A stretch of DNA of 64,000 nucleotides, taken from Diploscapter coronatus (taxonomy: Eukaryota; Nematoda; Chromadorea; Rhabditida; Rhabditidae). This document shows, one piece after another, positions 43,001 to 55,219 of this stretch. Numbering within the stretch: the first letter of the stretch is position 1; the number at the start of each line of letters is the position of its first letter. Location: assembly GCA_964036155.1 (NCBI GenBank), contig OZ038422.1, positions 11,803,201-11,867,200 of the forward strand. Reading direction: 5' to 3'. The notes beneath the pieces are model-generated. The model saw only the letters and a program-made list of their open reading frames with translations, was not told the DNA's origin and made no database searches. The position numbers and the translations under genes were made by a program.

Positions 43001-46000
43001 AATAGAAATAGACGCTTATCAGAAGCCGGCTGACTATCAGTAGGGAAAGAAAATAGACAGCTTCCTAATTTGGTATAGCAACATAAGTCAGAATTATTAA
43101 CCTGGGTTTCGGGGTCAGGAGAATCCTTCTCCAAAATCACTTTCATCAAAGCGGACCACTCCTGGACGCCTGAAATTCCCACGTTTCAGTTATTTTTTTA
43201 TTTTGAATATTAAATCTTTTGAAATCTACTTCATAAATCTATCGATTTTCAGTGCATAAGCTATGAAGTCATGAGATTTCATCATGTTGAACATATGTTT
43301 ATTTATGGTATTGATTTTTGGTGAATAAGTTATATTGAGCCATGTATACAATACAAGGCTGCATGCACGGCTCAATGTGAAGATCATGTTTTTGCGCGAT
43401 TTAAACATTTTTGACTTAGTTTTTAAGTTACCTTTAGATTTATCAACGATAGAAATCGCTGTGATCACTAATAGCGAATTATTGTCGTTGTATTCGATAA
43501 AGACGAGCAACAACTTCAGCGCGGTTTTCACTACCAGACGGAACTGAAAATATTTTCATAGATTTCTAACAATTGTTTGATTTCCACATACACCAATACC
43601 CATACATGCAAGGATTAAATCATACACATATCTTTCCTAACTATGTTTTTGTTATCAAAACCATATACAATTTCAGTTATTCAAGTCATGTCTATTTAAA
43701 TTGTTAAACCAAATACACCGCCCCAACACATCCAATATATCACAATCAAATACCCATTCATGACGAAACGGACTCATTTCATGACGCTCGACTTCTTCAA
43801 AAAGCTAAACGAAAACGAAGGACATATACTTTAACAGTTAACATATGCTAACACATTTAAATTTAGTTAACTAGCTTACAGGCGAATCAAGCAGCTCGTA
43901 CAACCATTGGATCGTCTCGTTATGAGCGATGATACCGTTCATGCCATCAACGTAGAGCATCAATTGACCAAGCGCTGAAAATAAAACAATATCAAAAATT
44001 AACATTAATTAGCAATCCTGCCTCTTAAGATGTAATTCTGATGGTTCTGATCCGCAGTTCGGCCCAGCCGAATCATACAATCCAAACCCCCATTCCGAAC
44101 GAATTCATGCACCAAGTCTTTGTCGTCCTAGAAATTAACGTGAACTAACAATATTGCTAGAAAATTAACGCACCTGGAAAATCTGCTTCAAAGAGAATAA
44201 CGCTCTTCGTTGATCTCGTCCAGAGCTATTAAGCAATTTGTCTGAAATTGTTAGGAATTTGACATGCTTTTAAAAATTCTACTCTGTTGAAATTTTCACG
44301 CTCACGTACGTGGACGTCGACGTGAGCGTAAAATTTTCGCTGAGTAAAAAATAGTAAGAAAATTAACGTCTTTGTTAAGAACTAGCAAAACTTACCGATG
44401 ATCGTTTTCACCCGTAGATTTGTTTGAGTTCTGACGACCAAACTGCACCGTCTCCTAAAAATTAACAGTTTGACATTTTTGTTAACTTCATGCTAATTTT
44501 AACACCTATTCAAATACTCGTCTCCCCAGTCAAAGTCCTCTAGAAACTCCTCATTTTCTGAGTCAAATTCGAAATTTTCCGGATTTTTCTGGACTCTAGT
44601 TGAACTGTTGCGATGGTCAATCAGGTCAATCGAAGATTTCCGGTCAGATTTGTATCCAGAATCTTCTCGAAGGTGGGCGAAAGATCGTTCATCAGGTCTT
44701 CTCTCCTGTTCCGGAATTGGTTTTTCCACTTTCCGGATGATTCCAGGGCTTTTTCCGGGCTCTTTATCGTTTGAACAGCACGCTCTCACAAAGGGCTTGA
44801 CGATTTCGGTCTTGGGCTCTGGGAAGTTTGAAGAAATAAAGGACTTTTTCGTGAAATTGAAGGGTTTCGCGGAAAACTTGGCATTCTTGTCCTCTGATTC
44901 AATTTGAATCGGTCGAGCACTGACTTGGAAGCAATTGTCGTTTTGATCGACGATTTGTCGCTCCGCGAAATTCCCACCGGTACGAGGCTCGTCTCGTAGT
45001 GAAGTCCAGCTTTCATCCGGCGAAATGCGCGATTTTTCGAAGCTACTAGGCATTGGAGCGATGTAGGCCTGCTGCTTTCTGTTCATATTCATGTTCTGAG
45101 CCGATTTACTGATAGGTATTTGCTGTAGTGAATAAACGGGTAGATTATCGAGTTCCTGATAGCTGCGAGATGGCTTTGCAGGAGGTGTGGTCTCAGGTTC
45201 ATAGGCTCCACACACATATTGAGTTTCCTGAATGTCCTCGTCAATGTAAGGAATGCTCTCTACTTGCTCAGCAGAATGAAGTTGGGTCGGCTTCCTCAAA
45301 AAATTCCTCGGCAAAGAAGAGGAATTAGACAAAGACACTGAATCCACGCTAGATGAGTACCAAGTTTTATCGCGGCGATTCTGACTTGACGTTGTCGGCT
45401 CATCTGAGGGCCCCATCGTCCTTCTCCGAATTACGGTAGGCTTCTTGACGACTAGATTGGGCATCTGGAGATGGTAACGACGCTCGCTCCCAGGCGACTT
45501 TACAGATGACGTCAGCATTTTCGGGGACGTCGTAGATGATGTCGGGCAGGACGTCGAATAGTTTGGAGGGGCGTCATCGAAAGTACAGGTGACTTTTCCC
45601 AGCCTTGGCGTTATATTTGAAGTGGTGGCGTCAATCCGGATAGATAAATCGATATCATACGCTCTTAGAGTGGGCGGAGCTTGGGGTTTTTGGCGGGAAA
45701 ACGGAGAAAATCGGTCGGAATTGGTTCCGTAGACGGATTGATAGGACATGGCAGCGGGTTACCAAATGGTAGGAATGGTAGCAAAACTGTATCAGTCTAA
45801 TGAATATACCATAAAATTGAGAATCTTCCAAATACGACCTGATAAGACGGTGTTCTCATATCAGTGAATTGCGAGTGAAACCGAGATTTATCTCGACCTG
45901 TAAAAGTGAATTTGCATTTTATGACGAAAGAGTGAAGTCTATGCGCGAAACCAGAAGAGAGCGCAGAGAAGCCAGAAAGATATGAGAAATGGAATGCCTC

Positions 46001-47680
46001 TGAATAGGGGCTTTCACTAAATCTCGAATTTTCATGTCTATTTCTTTTCGTCTCTCAAAATTCCATACTATCTAGTGAAAACGCATATATTTGGAAACTG
46101 ACACCGGGATATCCAAGAATTTCGGGATATATATCGGGTGTATGAAATCCACAATGCTTAAGGACGGGAAGGAAATGTCGGCTGGTATAGCCAAAAAAAT
46201 TATAAGGAGGGTGGATGAATAGAAAGTGAAACGTGAACTTCTTACAAGGAATTGAAGATAAAATTGGAAAACTACTTGCTAAAAATAAAATAAAATAAAG
46301 TTTCAAAGACTGAACGACCTAATCTATTAACCCAAACCAATTCATGTAATGATTGCATAATGGGGACAATAGAGAGTCGAGAGAAGGGGAAAAAGAAATA
46401 GGACTAATAATTAAGAGAGAAGCAGATGGAAATCATAGAGAAATAACGTGGGAAAAGAGAGAGAGAGAGATTCAAGAATTTGCCTATCCATTTTCTACAT
46501 ATCTCATTTAGGGAAATGTGGTCGACCTTTACTTTCTTTCTCTCTTTAAGGATATATCAAATCCGTTGGATATTCATTTTCACATTTAAAGATTAAAAAA
46601 TAGGAATAATAATTTAACTAAAAATTGGAATGCTTTAACAAATCTCTTAAATTTCAGGTTTAAATGTTAAAAGATAATAAAGAATAAGGAATTTTCCGAT
46701 TTTCTTGACAACACATAAAAATAACGCAACAATAGGAAAAATCATATACAAAGGCTAAGCGCTTCATTCAAGATGGTGTTTGTATGTGTATGTGAATATA
46801 ATAAATAGTATGCAAAAACTGGAGAAGGAGAAGAATAGGAGTGAGAAAAATTCCGAACAATTCAATCGCTAATATCTCGACACCAAGCATAAATGCAAGC
46901 AAACTTTCTAGTGCTATAGTCTTTTGACTGGGGAGGGAAGACAACTTTCAACTACTATTGTTATTTTCTTTTTCCATTTAAAAATCAATAACTTCAAAAT
47001 ATCAGTTTGATATTTCAATTCTCAAATAGCTAAAAAAAATAGTATAGTAATATTTTCGATACAAGTTTAAATGTTTAGAAAATAAATAGAAAAAAAACGC
47101 TTACGGGTCCGACTTCAGAATATCGTATTCGTCAGGTTGATCGGTCAAAGTTAGGTCTGAGTCCAAGTAAGTGTGCCATTCCCCACCACCGCCTTCAGCA
47201 CCACGATAAAGTTGGAGGGCCGAGTCGCCGGACTAAAAATATTTCAATTTTGATAATTATATAAAAAAAAATTATCTTTAAAAATCGATGAGATAAAATC
47301 TATATATTGAAGCTAGAATGAAGCTCTCTTACCTTATGAGGCGCTCTCAAGGTTCGAATTACTTCAGGAAGTTGGTCGCCGATTGTCTGATGAAGTCTGA
47401 AATCAAAGTTGTAATTATTTCAAAATTCTGACTCAAATCTAAATACGAGTTTAAATTGAACCTAAATTTTTTATTAGAATTTGAATATGGCACCTGAAGT
47501 TGAACTCATAGTTGCTTTAAATTTCGATTTAATTCGAGGTTTAAATAACTTATTAAATCATTACCTAAAGTTGAAAGTGACAGGTCGCATCGGTTCCAAG
47601 TAAGAAGACGAAGTTGTTGCGAAGGGATCAGCATCGTTGATGTATTGAACCCGACACGTGAAAATGTCGTCATCGTCCAT
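37021..47680 (-). CDS. fhod-1: FHOD-type formin, long isoform
   Basis: Thirty-one exons from the ATG at 47680: 47565-47680, 47333-47396, 47105-47232, 44396-44454, 44174-44241, 44022-44127, 43880-43974, 43754-43804, 43432-43543, 43102-43169, 42601-42651, 42284-42376, 42105-42184, 41375-41851, 40787-40985, 40483-40633, 40303-40436, 40033-40248, 39764-39983, 39526-39716, 39348-39464, 39180-39302, 38610-38831, 38383-38544, 38236-38322, 38094-38194, 37610-37783, 37472-37568, 37315-37420, 37132-37248, 37021-37079; 1347 residues. The N-terminus ([21 protein letters not shown]) matches the FHOD GTPase-binding fold, then FH3 ([20 protein letters not shown]), a proline-rich FH1 (about 757-829), FH2 (about 838-1220: [36 protein letters not shown]) and an autoinhibitory tail with [12 protein letters not shown] and NRKSLRRT. 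It nucleates and bundles actin, in C. elegans chiefly in muscle sarcomeres and epidermis. Two introns use GC donors. Confidence 0.93.
44506..45749 (-). CDS. fhod-1: Alternative first exon of the FHOD formin (short-N isoform)
   Basis: A single 1244-nt exon with its own ATG at 45749 encodes 414 residues and ends at a donor (AATAG then GTGTTA) in phase 2. That is the same phase as the donor at 47105 of the long isoform, so either can splice to the exon at 44396-44454. An in-frame TAA just upstream of the ATG means this exon must start translation itself rather than be an internal cassette read from upstream. The encoded region is Ser/Pro/Arg-rich and disordered ([24 protein letters not shown]), with an acidic end ([13 protein letters not shown]). 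The resulting 1659-residue protein lacks the conserved first 100 residues of the GTPase-binding region but keeps FH3, FH1, FH2 and the tail. A separate promoter should lie in 45750-47104. Confidence 0.8.
45750..47104 (-). promoter_or_regulatory. Probable internal promoter region of the formin gene
   Basis: Intron of the long isoform and 5' flank of the alternative first exon. No other gene is seen. It carries members of two dispersed motif families: CCATACTAT (46062-46075) and GGATATAT with TATGAAATCC (46127-46152, 46553-46566), plus purine-rich repeats at 46360-46480. Confidence 0.4.
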
Positions 47681-50600
47681 GTTCTGAAGTTTAAAAATGC
47701 ATTTTTGGCGGAGATCAACATCTTTATTCACGAACTTAATAGGGCGTTTCAAGTGCTATAAAACGATTTAAAATCTGTATAGAAAAGCTAAGAATTTGTC
47801 ACTTTTATGTAGATTTTAATGAAGATCAGCTTTTCAAGTAATTCAAATTCTACAACTTGATATAAATTTAATGGCTCAAAGGAATTTTTATGGAAATCAT
47901 TTTTTTCTCTTTAAATATAAATAGTTGCCTAAAAGTTCTATCGATCGATATAAAATTCGCAGTAAAACGAGTCAATATTACGGAAAATTTACTCGGTTTT
48001 TGCCGAGCCTGAAAACCTTCGAGATCTCGATGAAAGAAAAAGTACAATGTAAATATTCGAACTTCAGGACTTGGAGATAAAATAAATCCGATGATAAAAT
48101 CTACCCCCGGATATATGAAGTCCCCAAAATATTCTGTTGTTATCAATGGAATCGATTTTGTTACGAAAGTCAGAGCTATCGCCTCAAAGATGAAGGGAAG
48201 AAACTCTCCCTCTCTGCGCTCTCTCAACTCTCAGCCTTATTCTTCTCTCTCTTTCTTTATTTCTTTGCCTCTACGCTCTCCAACCTTTTATCATATCTCC
48301 CCTTTATCTCTAAATCCTAGTGTAAAGTCGAGGAACGGCGCGGGAGACTAGGAAATATTGCGGAAAAATTGGAGTCCCAAAGAAATCGACAAATTTTAGC
48401 TCGAAAAATGTGGTGGTGTTGGAAAAATTTGACGGAAGCCTTCCGAATTTTTCATGGTAAAATTTATGAGAGTCATATAATTTTCATACTGTAGAAACTG
48501 AGAGTGCAAAGTATAATAAAAATCTTTTTTTTATTTTACGATAAAAATAATATATAAATTCCCGAAATTTTGGGCAATAATATACAAGAATTTGATAGGA
48601 AAGTAAGAAAAAATTCGAAGATTTGGTAAGCTACCCCCGAAAGTTCGCTCCTATTGTGCGCTAGGCTTGTGTTATGCTAAGGGCGAGAGCATAAAAGGGA
48701 AATGATTTGGACAAACATGAGACTTACGTGCAAATGCTTTGTTATGGTCTTCAATAGAACAAAACGATGCTAAAATCGTGCACCCGTCTTGTAGAAAAAT
48801 TACGAATTTTTAACGAAGATCAACTTTCACATTTGAAATTTAGCCTGGGTTAAAACTTTTGAAGCCTAGAGAATCGATATGTCACACTGTTTCAGGTTAC
48901 CAAAGGGTATTTTTACAAAGAAAACAGTACTTTGTCGAAAATCGGAAAAAAACTATTTACGAGAATTATTTATAAAATCAAAAAATCCACTTCTCAGGAA
49001 AAATCAGTACTTTCATAGAAAATTCAATTTTAGTTGCAAAGTATTGAAAGAAATGTTTACAAAACCGAAAAATCAACCATCCTTCATTGTTGTTGGAAAG
49101 AACTAGTTTATAAGCTAATAGCAACATTAGCGTCTGTTTGACATTCCACTCATAAAAAGATGAACTTTACAAAATAGTGATAAGATTTAATGGGATATGG
49201 ATTAAGGGGTGTGGCTTATAGATCAGGTATATGACGAGTAGGGTATGGGCAGAATGATATAATTGATAGATTTTTAAAATTTTCTATAGTTGGATTTGAA
49301 AAATTAGGCTTAAAAGCGTAATATAAAGGTGAGATATTGAAAAATATCTGAGAAAGAGAATTTTAATCATGTTTCCCTATACGATATCCAAATTAGGTAG
49401 AAGCATGTTAAAACAAGGTTTAATAGAGAAAGTTATAGTGTCGCGTGCTGAAGAATGCATACATCTACATACGTCTGAGATTAGAAAGCGGATATGATAT
49501 ATGGTTGGTGAGAGAGTATATGGTATGAAGAAAGTGGAAAAGAAACAGACTGTCGAGGCGAAAAGCTGGCAATGGGCTTTATCAAATTGTGAAGTCAAGG
49601 GTGAAGAGGGAGAGGTGGAAGTGAAAAAACTTACTTATCAATCAATAGATATTATTAATGTTCAGAAGTGCAAAATATTTCAGATTTATCGCGAAGATCA
49701 GCCTTTTATCAATAAAACTGATATTTTGGTGAAAGTCCATTCTTTTTCCATGATAAAAATATGATTTTCATGAATGAAGATAAACTGAATGAAAATCATG
49801 TTTTAAAGTAAATTTCCACTCTCAGATGAAATTGAAATTGAAAGAAGTACATCGTTATTTTTATTTTTGTGGGGGTGGACTGGGATTTTAGACTTTCGGC
49901 CACAACACCTCCGAACAGCTGACAATGGTCAACGCGGAAAAAGTGAGGAGGCCTAAAAATTCCCGGACCAGAAAAAAGCTGTACTTCATAAACAAAACCT
50001 TGATATAAAAAATTATTACTTTTTTGAATGAAAAAAAAAAAAGATTTTTGACGAAAGAACCGATCCCGAGTAAAATTCCAGCTTCTCACGTAAAAGATAA
50101 AGCAAAGAAGTTATAGGATTTGAGTGCCTGAACTTCCAACCCATTGAGCTACTTGGCCCATGTAAACGCTATTTTTCTTTCTCTTTCTCTTTCTTTTCCC
50201 CTCTCATTAACCTTTACTCTCTCGTTCAAATATTATCATTTCTTCTCTTTCTTTCGAGCTTCTGTTTGTTCGCCTCTAAACTAGACCCTCACTCACCGGT
50301 TGCATCATGCAAAGCGTGTTGCGCGAAAAGCTAATTCGACTAAATTTTCCCCATTTTTCTTTTTCACCCTCTCAAAAATAAACAATCTCTCGTAAGCTAA
50401 TTTGCTAACGCTTTATGCTAAATGCTGAACACGAAAGATTAGTGTATTAAGGAGGGATTTGTTTGAAGGAATCATTTAAAAAATTATGAATTCCTCTGAA
50501 GCCTGAAGTTTAAGCATATGAATTGTGTATGCCCTGGTTTAGGATCGTAAAATTCCTGCTCCTGCAGAAATGCTGATAAAAATTGATAAGAACATGAAAC

Positions 50601-52570
50601 TTTACTATTCAATTGTAAAAGTCGAAAAATTTTGAAGAAAATTAGCATATTTTTAGAAAATTCTAGGCAAAAAGGTGGATTTTTAACGTCATTTCGAAAG
50701 TATTTTGATTTCGGAACACCTGGCGCCAATCAATCAAAAATGACGCAAAAATTGGCAAGCAACCCATCTGTCGACAATAAAGAAATAACGAATACTTCTT
50801 CCCGCCCAGAAAGTTGAAAATAGAAACTCGAAATATATCGAGAAAGTTTTATCATTGGTCAGAAATTTCGAATTTTCAGTGGAAGATATGCTAATTTTAA
50901 ACAAAATTACGATTTATCAGGTTGAAATATGCCAATTTCATCTAAATTTTTGTTTTAATAAAATTGCACTTTGTTAATCCGAAATTCAAAAATAGATTAC
51001 GATAGTCGGACTACTGGATAAAAATACGATGAGCCCGGCGTAAAATCGCTCTGAGAAGCAACTGAAATTGAGAAGCTTAAAAGTGAAGAGAGATTTTCTC
51101 GAAGAGATAGTTTTCAGATTCAGGAAAGGCAGAGAAAAATACAAACAGAAAGAAAGGAAAATAGTCTGGGAAAATAAGAAAGAAAAAGCAGAGAGAAAGG
51201 ACATAGTATGAGAAGAGAAAGAGAAAAATAAATAGTATTGGAATTTTGAGAAGAAAAGACAGAGAAATAAAAAATAGCAACGTGGCTCCACTATTTGAAC
51301 ACCGAAAAAGAGAAAGAAAGGAAAAGAGACTATCAATATCAAGGTGTAACTAATATTAGGCATATAATTCAAACAATAAAAATGCCCTTCTTATGCAAAC
51401 TCCTAAAATCGTCTACAATTTGAATAGAAAATCGATACATTATCGAATGCAAAATTACTATAGTTCAACAGAAGAAAAACTAGAATCTTTCAAGTATTTA
51501 CCTATAACCTAATATATTGTATGCGGGAAAATTCAATCATAAAACATCACCTAAAGTATATAATGGTCTTCCTAATTACTGAAAATTCCGTTTCAAATAA
51601 TTCAATTTTTGCTATTATTATTTATCTAAAAGCTTCAGAAGATCATTTTTTGCAAATCTCGAAAAAATATAGACGAAAGATAAATTCAGTTTCAGATAAT
51701 GCTTACCTAAAATCTACAAATAATTTTTCTCAAATCTAAAGAAAGTAAAGAAGATAGATGGAAAATTAATTAATTAATTCGGATGGAAAGTTATGCGCGC
51801 CTAACATTTATGAGAAATGGCGCGAGTGGCGTCTTTCTAAAGAAAAAACTCGCTAATAGGCCCCAGGGCAGGAAATTAGAGAAAGCGACTGTTGACATGA
51901 CGAAAAAAGAGGGTGGAAATGAATGAACATCGCTAAAAGCGTCACAAAGATTTATGCCTTTGATGAGAAGAAATTGGGGGCGTGACTTATCAGTCGAAAA
52001 AATGCATTTCAAGGAAAATCTGATAAATTGGACAAGATTTTGGAATTATCAGGTGATCTTAGATCATTATTCAAATTATTTTCTTGGAAAATTTGGTAAA
52101 ATGATCAATTTTCAGAGCTAACACGCGGTAGGCAATTGAAAAATCTTTGAAATTTGAAGTCTATACTTGTTCTACTAACCCTAATTAGCTAAATTTCAAT
52201 GTTAATTTGAAATCAATTCCTATCAGTTACATGTGAATTGTCAATCTTTTAATTTCACGAATTTAAGTCTCAGATAAAACTTTATTTCCTTTTAAAACTC
52301 CAAATCCCGCTTTCTAGCAAAGGCTTCATCATTTATATTCATAACTTATAGAAATCTACGAAAATCTCGGATAAAACAGCTCTAAAAACTACGTTAAAGT
52401 TTTCAATAGGTAAATAATAATTGCCGGTATAACTGCATAGACACATTTATATGGAGAAAATGCCATTGTTCTCGAATCTTTGAAAAAATAACCACTTTAT
52501 GAAATAATGAGTTAAAAAGAATATTTCATATAGTGAATATTTTCCAAATTTACCATTTCTGACTGAGATT
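47681..52570. other. Large intergenic region
   Basis: No supported gene in 4.9 kb. The FHOD ATG is preceded by an acceptor-like CTTCAG 3 nt upstream, so its 5' leader may be trans-spliced or extend into this region. Contents: dispersed GAAGATCAGCTTTT motifs at 47820-47834, 48813-48826 and 49692-49704, GGATATATGAAGTCC near 48109, a tRNA-like fragment at 50115-50160, and a long purine-rich stretch at 51050-51320. Confidence 0.5.
50115..50160 (-). other. tRNA-like fragment
   Basis: Read on the minus strand this contains TAGCTCAATGGG, which fits the tRNA D-arm/box A pattern, followed 14 nt later by ACTCAAATCC, close to the T-loop/box B pattern. The spacing is too short for an anticodon arm and no matching 3' acceptor strand is present. 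It is best read as a decayed tRNA or tRNA-derived repeat, not a working tRNA. Confidence 0.35.
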
Positions 52571-55219
52571 TTATTTGGTGACTTCGTGAAGTGCCTTGGC
52601 CAGATAGCCGACGTTGTTCGAAGAAATTCCAGCCACCGAAATGCGCCCGTCTTTGGTCAGATAGATCGAGTGGTTCTTGATCAGGCCCTCGACCTAAATT
52701 TAGCTTTTTTTTTTTGAAAAATTTCAAATTTTGATAAGCAGCGTTTTTCTAATCTTAAATTTTCTAGGAAAAACGATTGGAACCTTGAAGATCCCTATAT
52801 ATATTTTTGCTTGGCAAAATCACGAGCTTTCAGAATATTTTTGACAAGCAAGATGAAAAGATTGAAATAGTAAATATAATTTTAAAAATAGTTTCTAAAA
52901 ATTAAACCTGCTGAGGAGAGATTCCGGTGAAGCAGAACATGCCGATCTGGTTGGTGATGTGGTTCCAGTTATGGGTGGAGCCCTCCTTGGCGAGCAGGGA
53001 CTTGAGCTGGGTGCGCATCGAGATGATGCGATCCGCCATTTGCTTGACATCCACCAGCCTTAAGTAAACAAATAAACGACGAGCTTAAAACGTTTTTACT
53101 TAGAAAATTGATTAAATGATGATTCTAAATTTTTGGTCTTTCATCAACAATTATATTTTAAAAATTACAGAATCCGTAAAAATGTAAAATTATCGCTTTT
53201 TCCATCAAGATTATCAATTCACCTTTATCATTTTCTGGTCACAGATATACAAAAAAAATCAGACAATTTTGACTAGCAATTCTAAATAAGGCAAAAATTA
53301 ACTTTTAAAACATACCATTGCTTCTCCAATTTGGGGTCGGTGAGGATCTTCTGAACGATCCTCGCCCCATGGATCGGGGGGTTCGAGTACATCGGGCGGA
53401 TGAGGATCTTCAGCTGCGACGCCACGCGGCCGGCCTCTTCGGAATTCTCCGCGATCACCGAAAACGCGCCGACTCTTTCGCCTTCAAAATATTATATTTT
53501 TCAAAGTATAAACGTGCTTTTTCTAAGTTTAAGAGAGATAACTTTCGATAATAAAAACTAGAACAGCTCGAATAAAATGTGATTTTCTAGGTTTTAATTC
53601 TAGACATCTTTAGGAATTTCGAAAATATGTTGAATAAGTCAAGATATCCCAGAAACAATATTTATTTTTCTAAGTTCAAAAAATTACCATAAAGTCCCAT
53701 ATTCTTGGCGAACGACTGCGACAAGCACATGTTGTGGCCCTGTTCCAGGAAATAGCGCACCGCAAACGCGTCACCGTCCACGTCTCCGGATGCGAAGCCC
53801 TGAAAAATTAAAAATCAATAAATCGGTAATTTCAGGGATTACGGCACCTGATAGGCCATGTCGAAAAAGACGAAGAGATCCTGCTTCTTAACGACTTCCG
53901 AGATTTTTTTCCATTGGTCTTTCTGAAATCTTCCCAAATTCAAATGCAGGAATATGCTAATTGTTGTAGATTCGAGAATAGCATGTTAATATTTAGTCAA
54001 TTAAAATAAACGTGCTAATTTGTAAGGATTACGGTAGGATCGACTCCAGTGGGGTTGTGAGCGCAGGCGTGAAGCAGGATGACGGAGCCTTTGGGGATTT
54101 TGGAAATGTCCTCCAAAGCGCCCGCCTCGTCGAAGCCACAAGTGGCCTTGTCGTAGTAGCGATAGCTCTTCACGTCCATCCCCGCGAATCTGAAAACACT
54201 AAACATGTGAAATTTTGTGTCGTCAAGAATTATGGGAAAGCTGCAGTAATCTAGAAAGAGACTTATCTTTTTTAATTTACCAAGTTTAAAAAATAAACCA
54301 ACAGTAGATTTTGAAAGAAATACGGAAAGTAAAAAATGATCAAGAAAAAATTCGCCTACTTGAAAACCGGCACATGGTTTCCCCAAGTCGGAGTCGGTTG
54401 GTAGATCGTTTTGACGGGATGGTATTTGGCCTGAAATTTTTGAAGTAAGCAAATGTGCAAAAATCACGAACCAAAAATTCGGATCCGATTCTCAGGGCTC
54501 CAGTTCCAGAAATGCTCTGCATGGTAGTGATTCGCTTGGATTTGATCACTTCGGAGTTACCTCCCAGAGCCAATTTTGCTGCCAGAGCGGTGAATTCGGG
54601 GACTCCTAAACTAAAACAATGAAATTCGGTTGGGATATAAAAGTCTTGAAAATACCTGCGATACCCGCGTACTCGTGGTCGAGATTTTCAGCAAGTATGC
54701 GCTCTTCAGCCTCTCTGACGGATGGGAGAACCCAGGGCTTGCCCTAGAATGGGAAAAAATAAAAACAAAAATATATTTTTAATTTGGCCGAAAGTAGCTA
54801 TAGAAAATTAAATTTTAACGAAAAAGCTACAGCAATCTAGAATTAAAGAAAGGTCTTTCAGTAGTTTTAAAAAATATTTTAAGAACAAAAAATAAAATAT
54901 GAAAGCTCGAGTAATCTTAATTTTAAAAGTACCTTGTCATCTCTGTAGGCGCCGACCCCGAGGTTGATTTTGTTGGGGTTTTTGTCGGCTTTGAAGGCCT
55001 CGGTCACACCCAGAATCGCGTCGGGCGGACCCATCTCGACCTGTGACCACCAGGCTCTGAGAAAAACTTATTTTTATATCTCATTTTAGAATTTTTTCTC
55101 ATCCAGAAATCTGTTTCAAATAGTCTGAAGTTATTACGTCATGTCTAAGATTTTTGATTGTTATTCTAAACTTACTTCCCCCGAGTTGAAATTTTGAAGA
55201 GCTGTTTGGAAAGACTCAT
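52571..55219 (-). CDS. got-2: Mitochondrial aspartate aminotransferase (GOT2)
   Basis: Eleven exons from the ATG at 55219: 55176-55219, 54933-55056, 54656-54743, 54472-54605, 54360-54430, 54033-54189, 53848-53922, 53688-53799, 53316-53481, 52908-53058, 52571-52693; 414 residues, the usual length. The enzyme moves the amino group between aspartate and 2-oxoglutarate using pyridoxal phosphate and serves the malate-aspartate shuttle. The start ([18 protein letters not shown]) is a basic amphipathic mitochondrial presequence. Core motifs are intact: [69 protein letters not shown], the cofactor lysine near residue 263 in [16 protein letters not shown], and [14 protein letters not shown]. Third positions are richer in G and C than in neighbouring genes, as expected for high expression. 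An acceptor-like ATTCAG ends 3 nt before the ATG, suggesting a trans-spliced leader. Confidence 0.96.

Noticed and set aside
45750..45775. Extension of the formin large exon upstream of its ATG
   Set aside because: An in-frame TAA occurs a few codons before the ATG, so translation cannot enter from upstream in this frame.
46055..46306. 83-codon minus-strand ORF upstream of the formin alternative exon
   Set aside because: It lies in a region of dispersed noncoding motifs and lacks splice or domain support.
50986..51372. 128-codon minus-strand ORF that looks like a multi-span membrane protein
   Set aside because: The sequence is a long AG-rich tract; its complement gives Phe, Leu and Ser codons and so mimics membrane spans.
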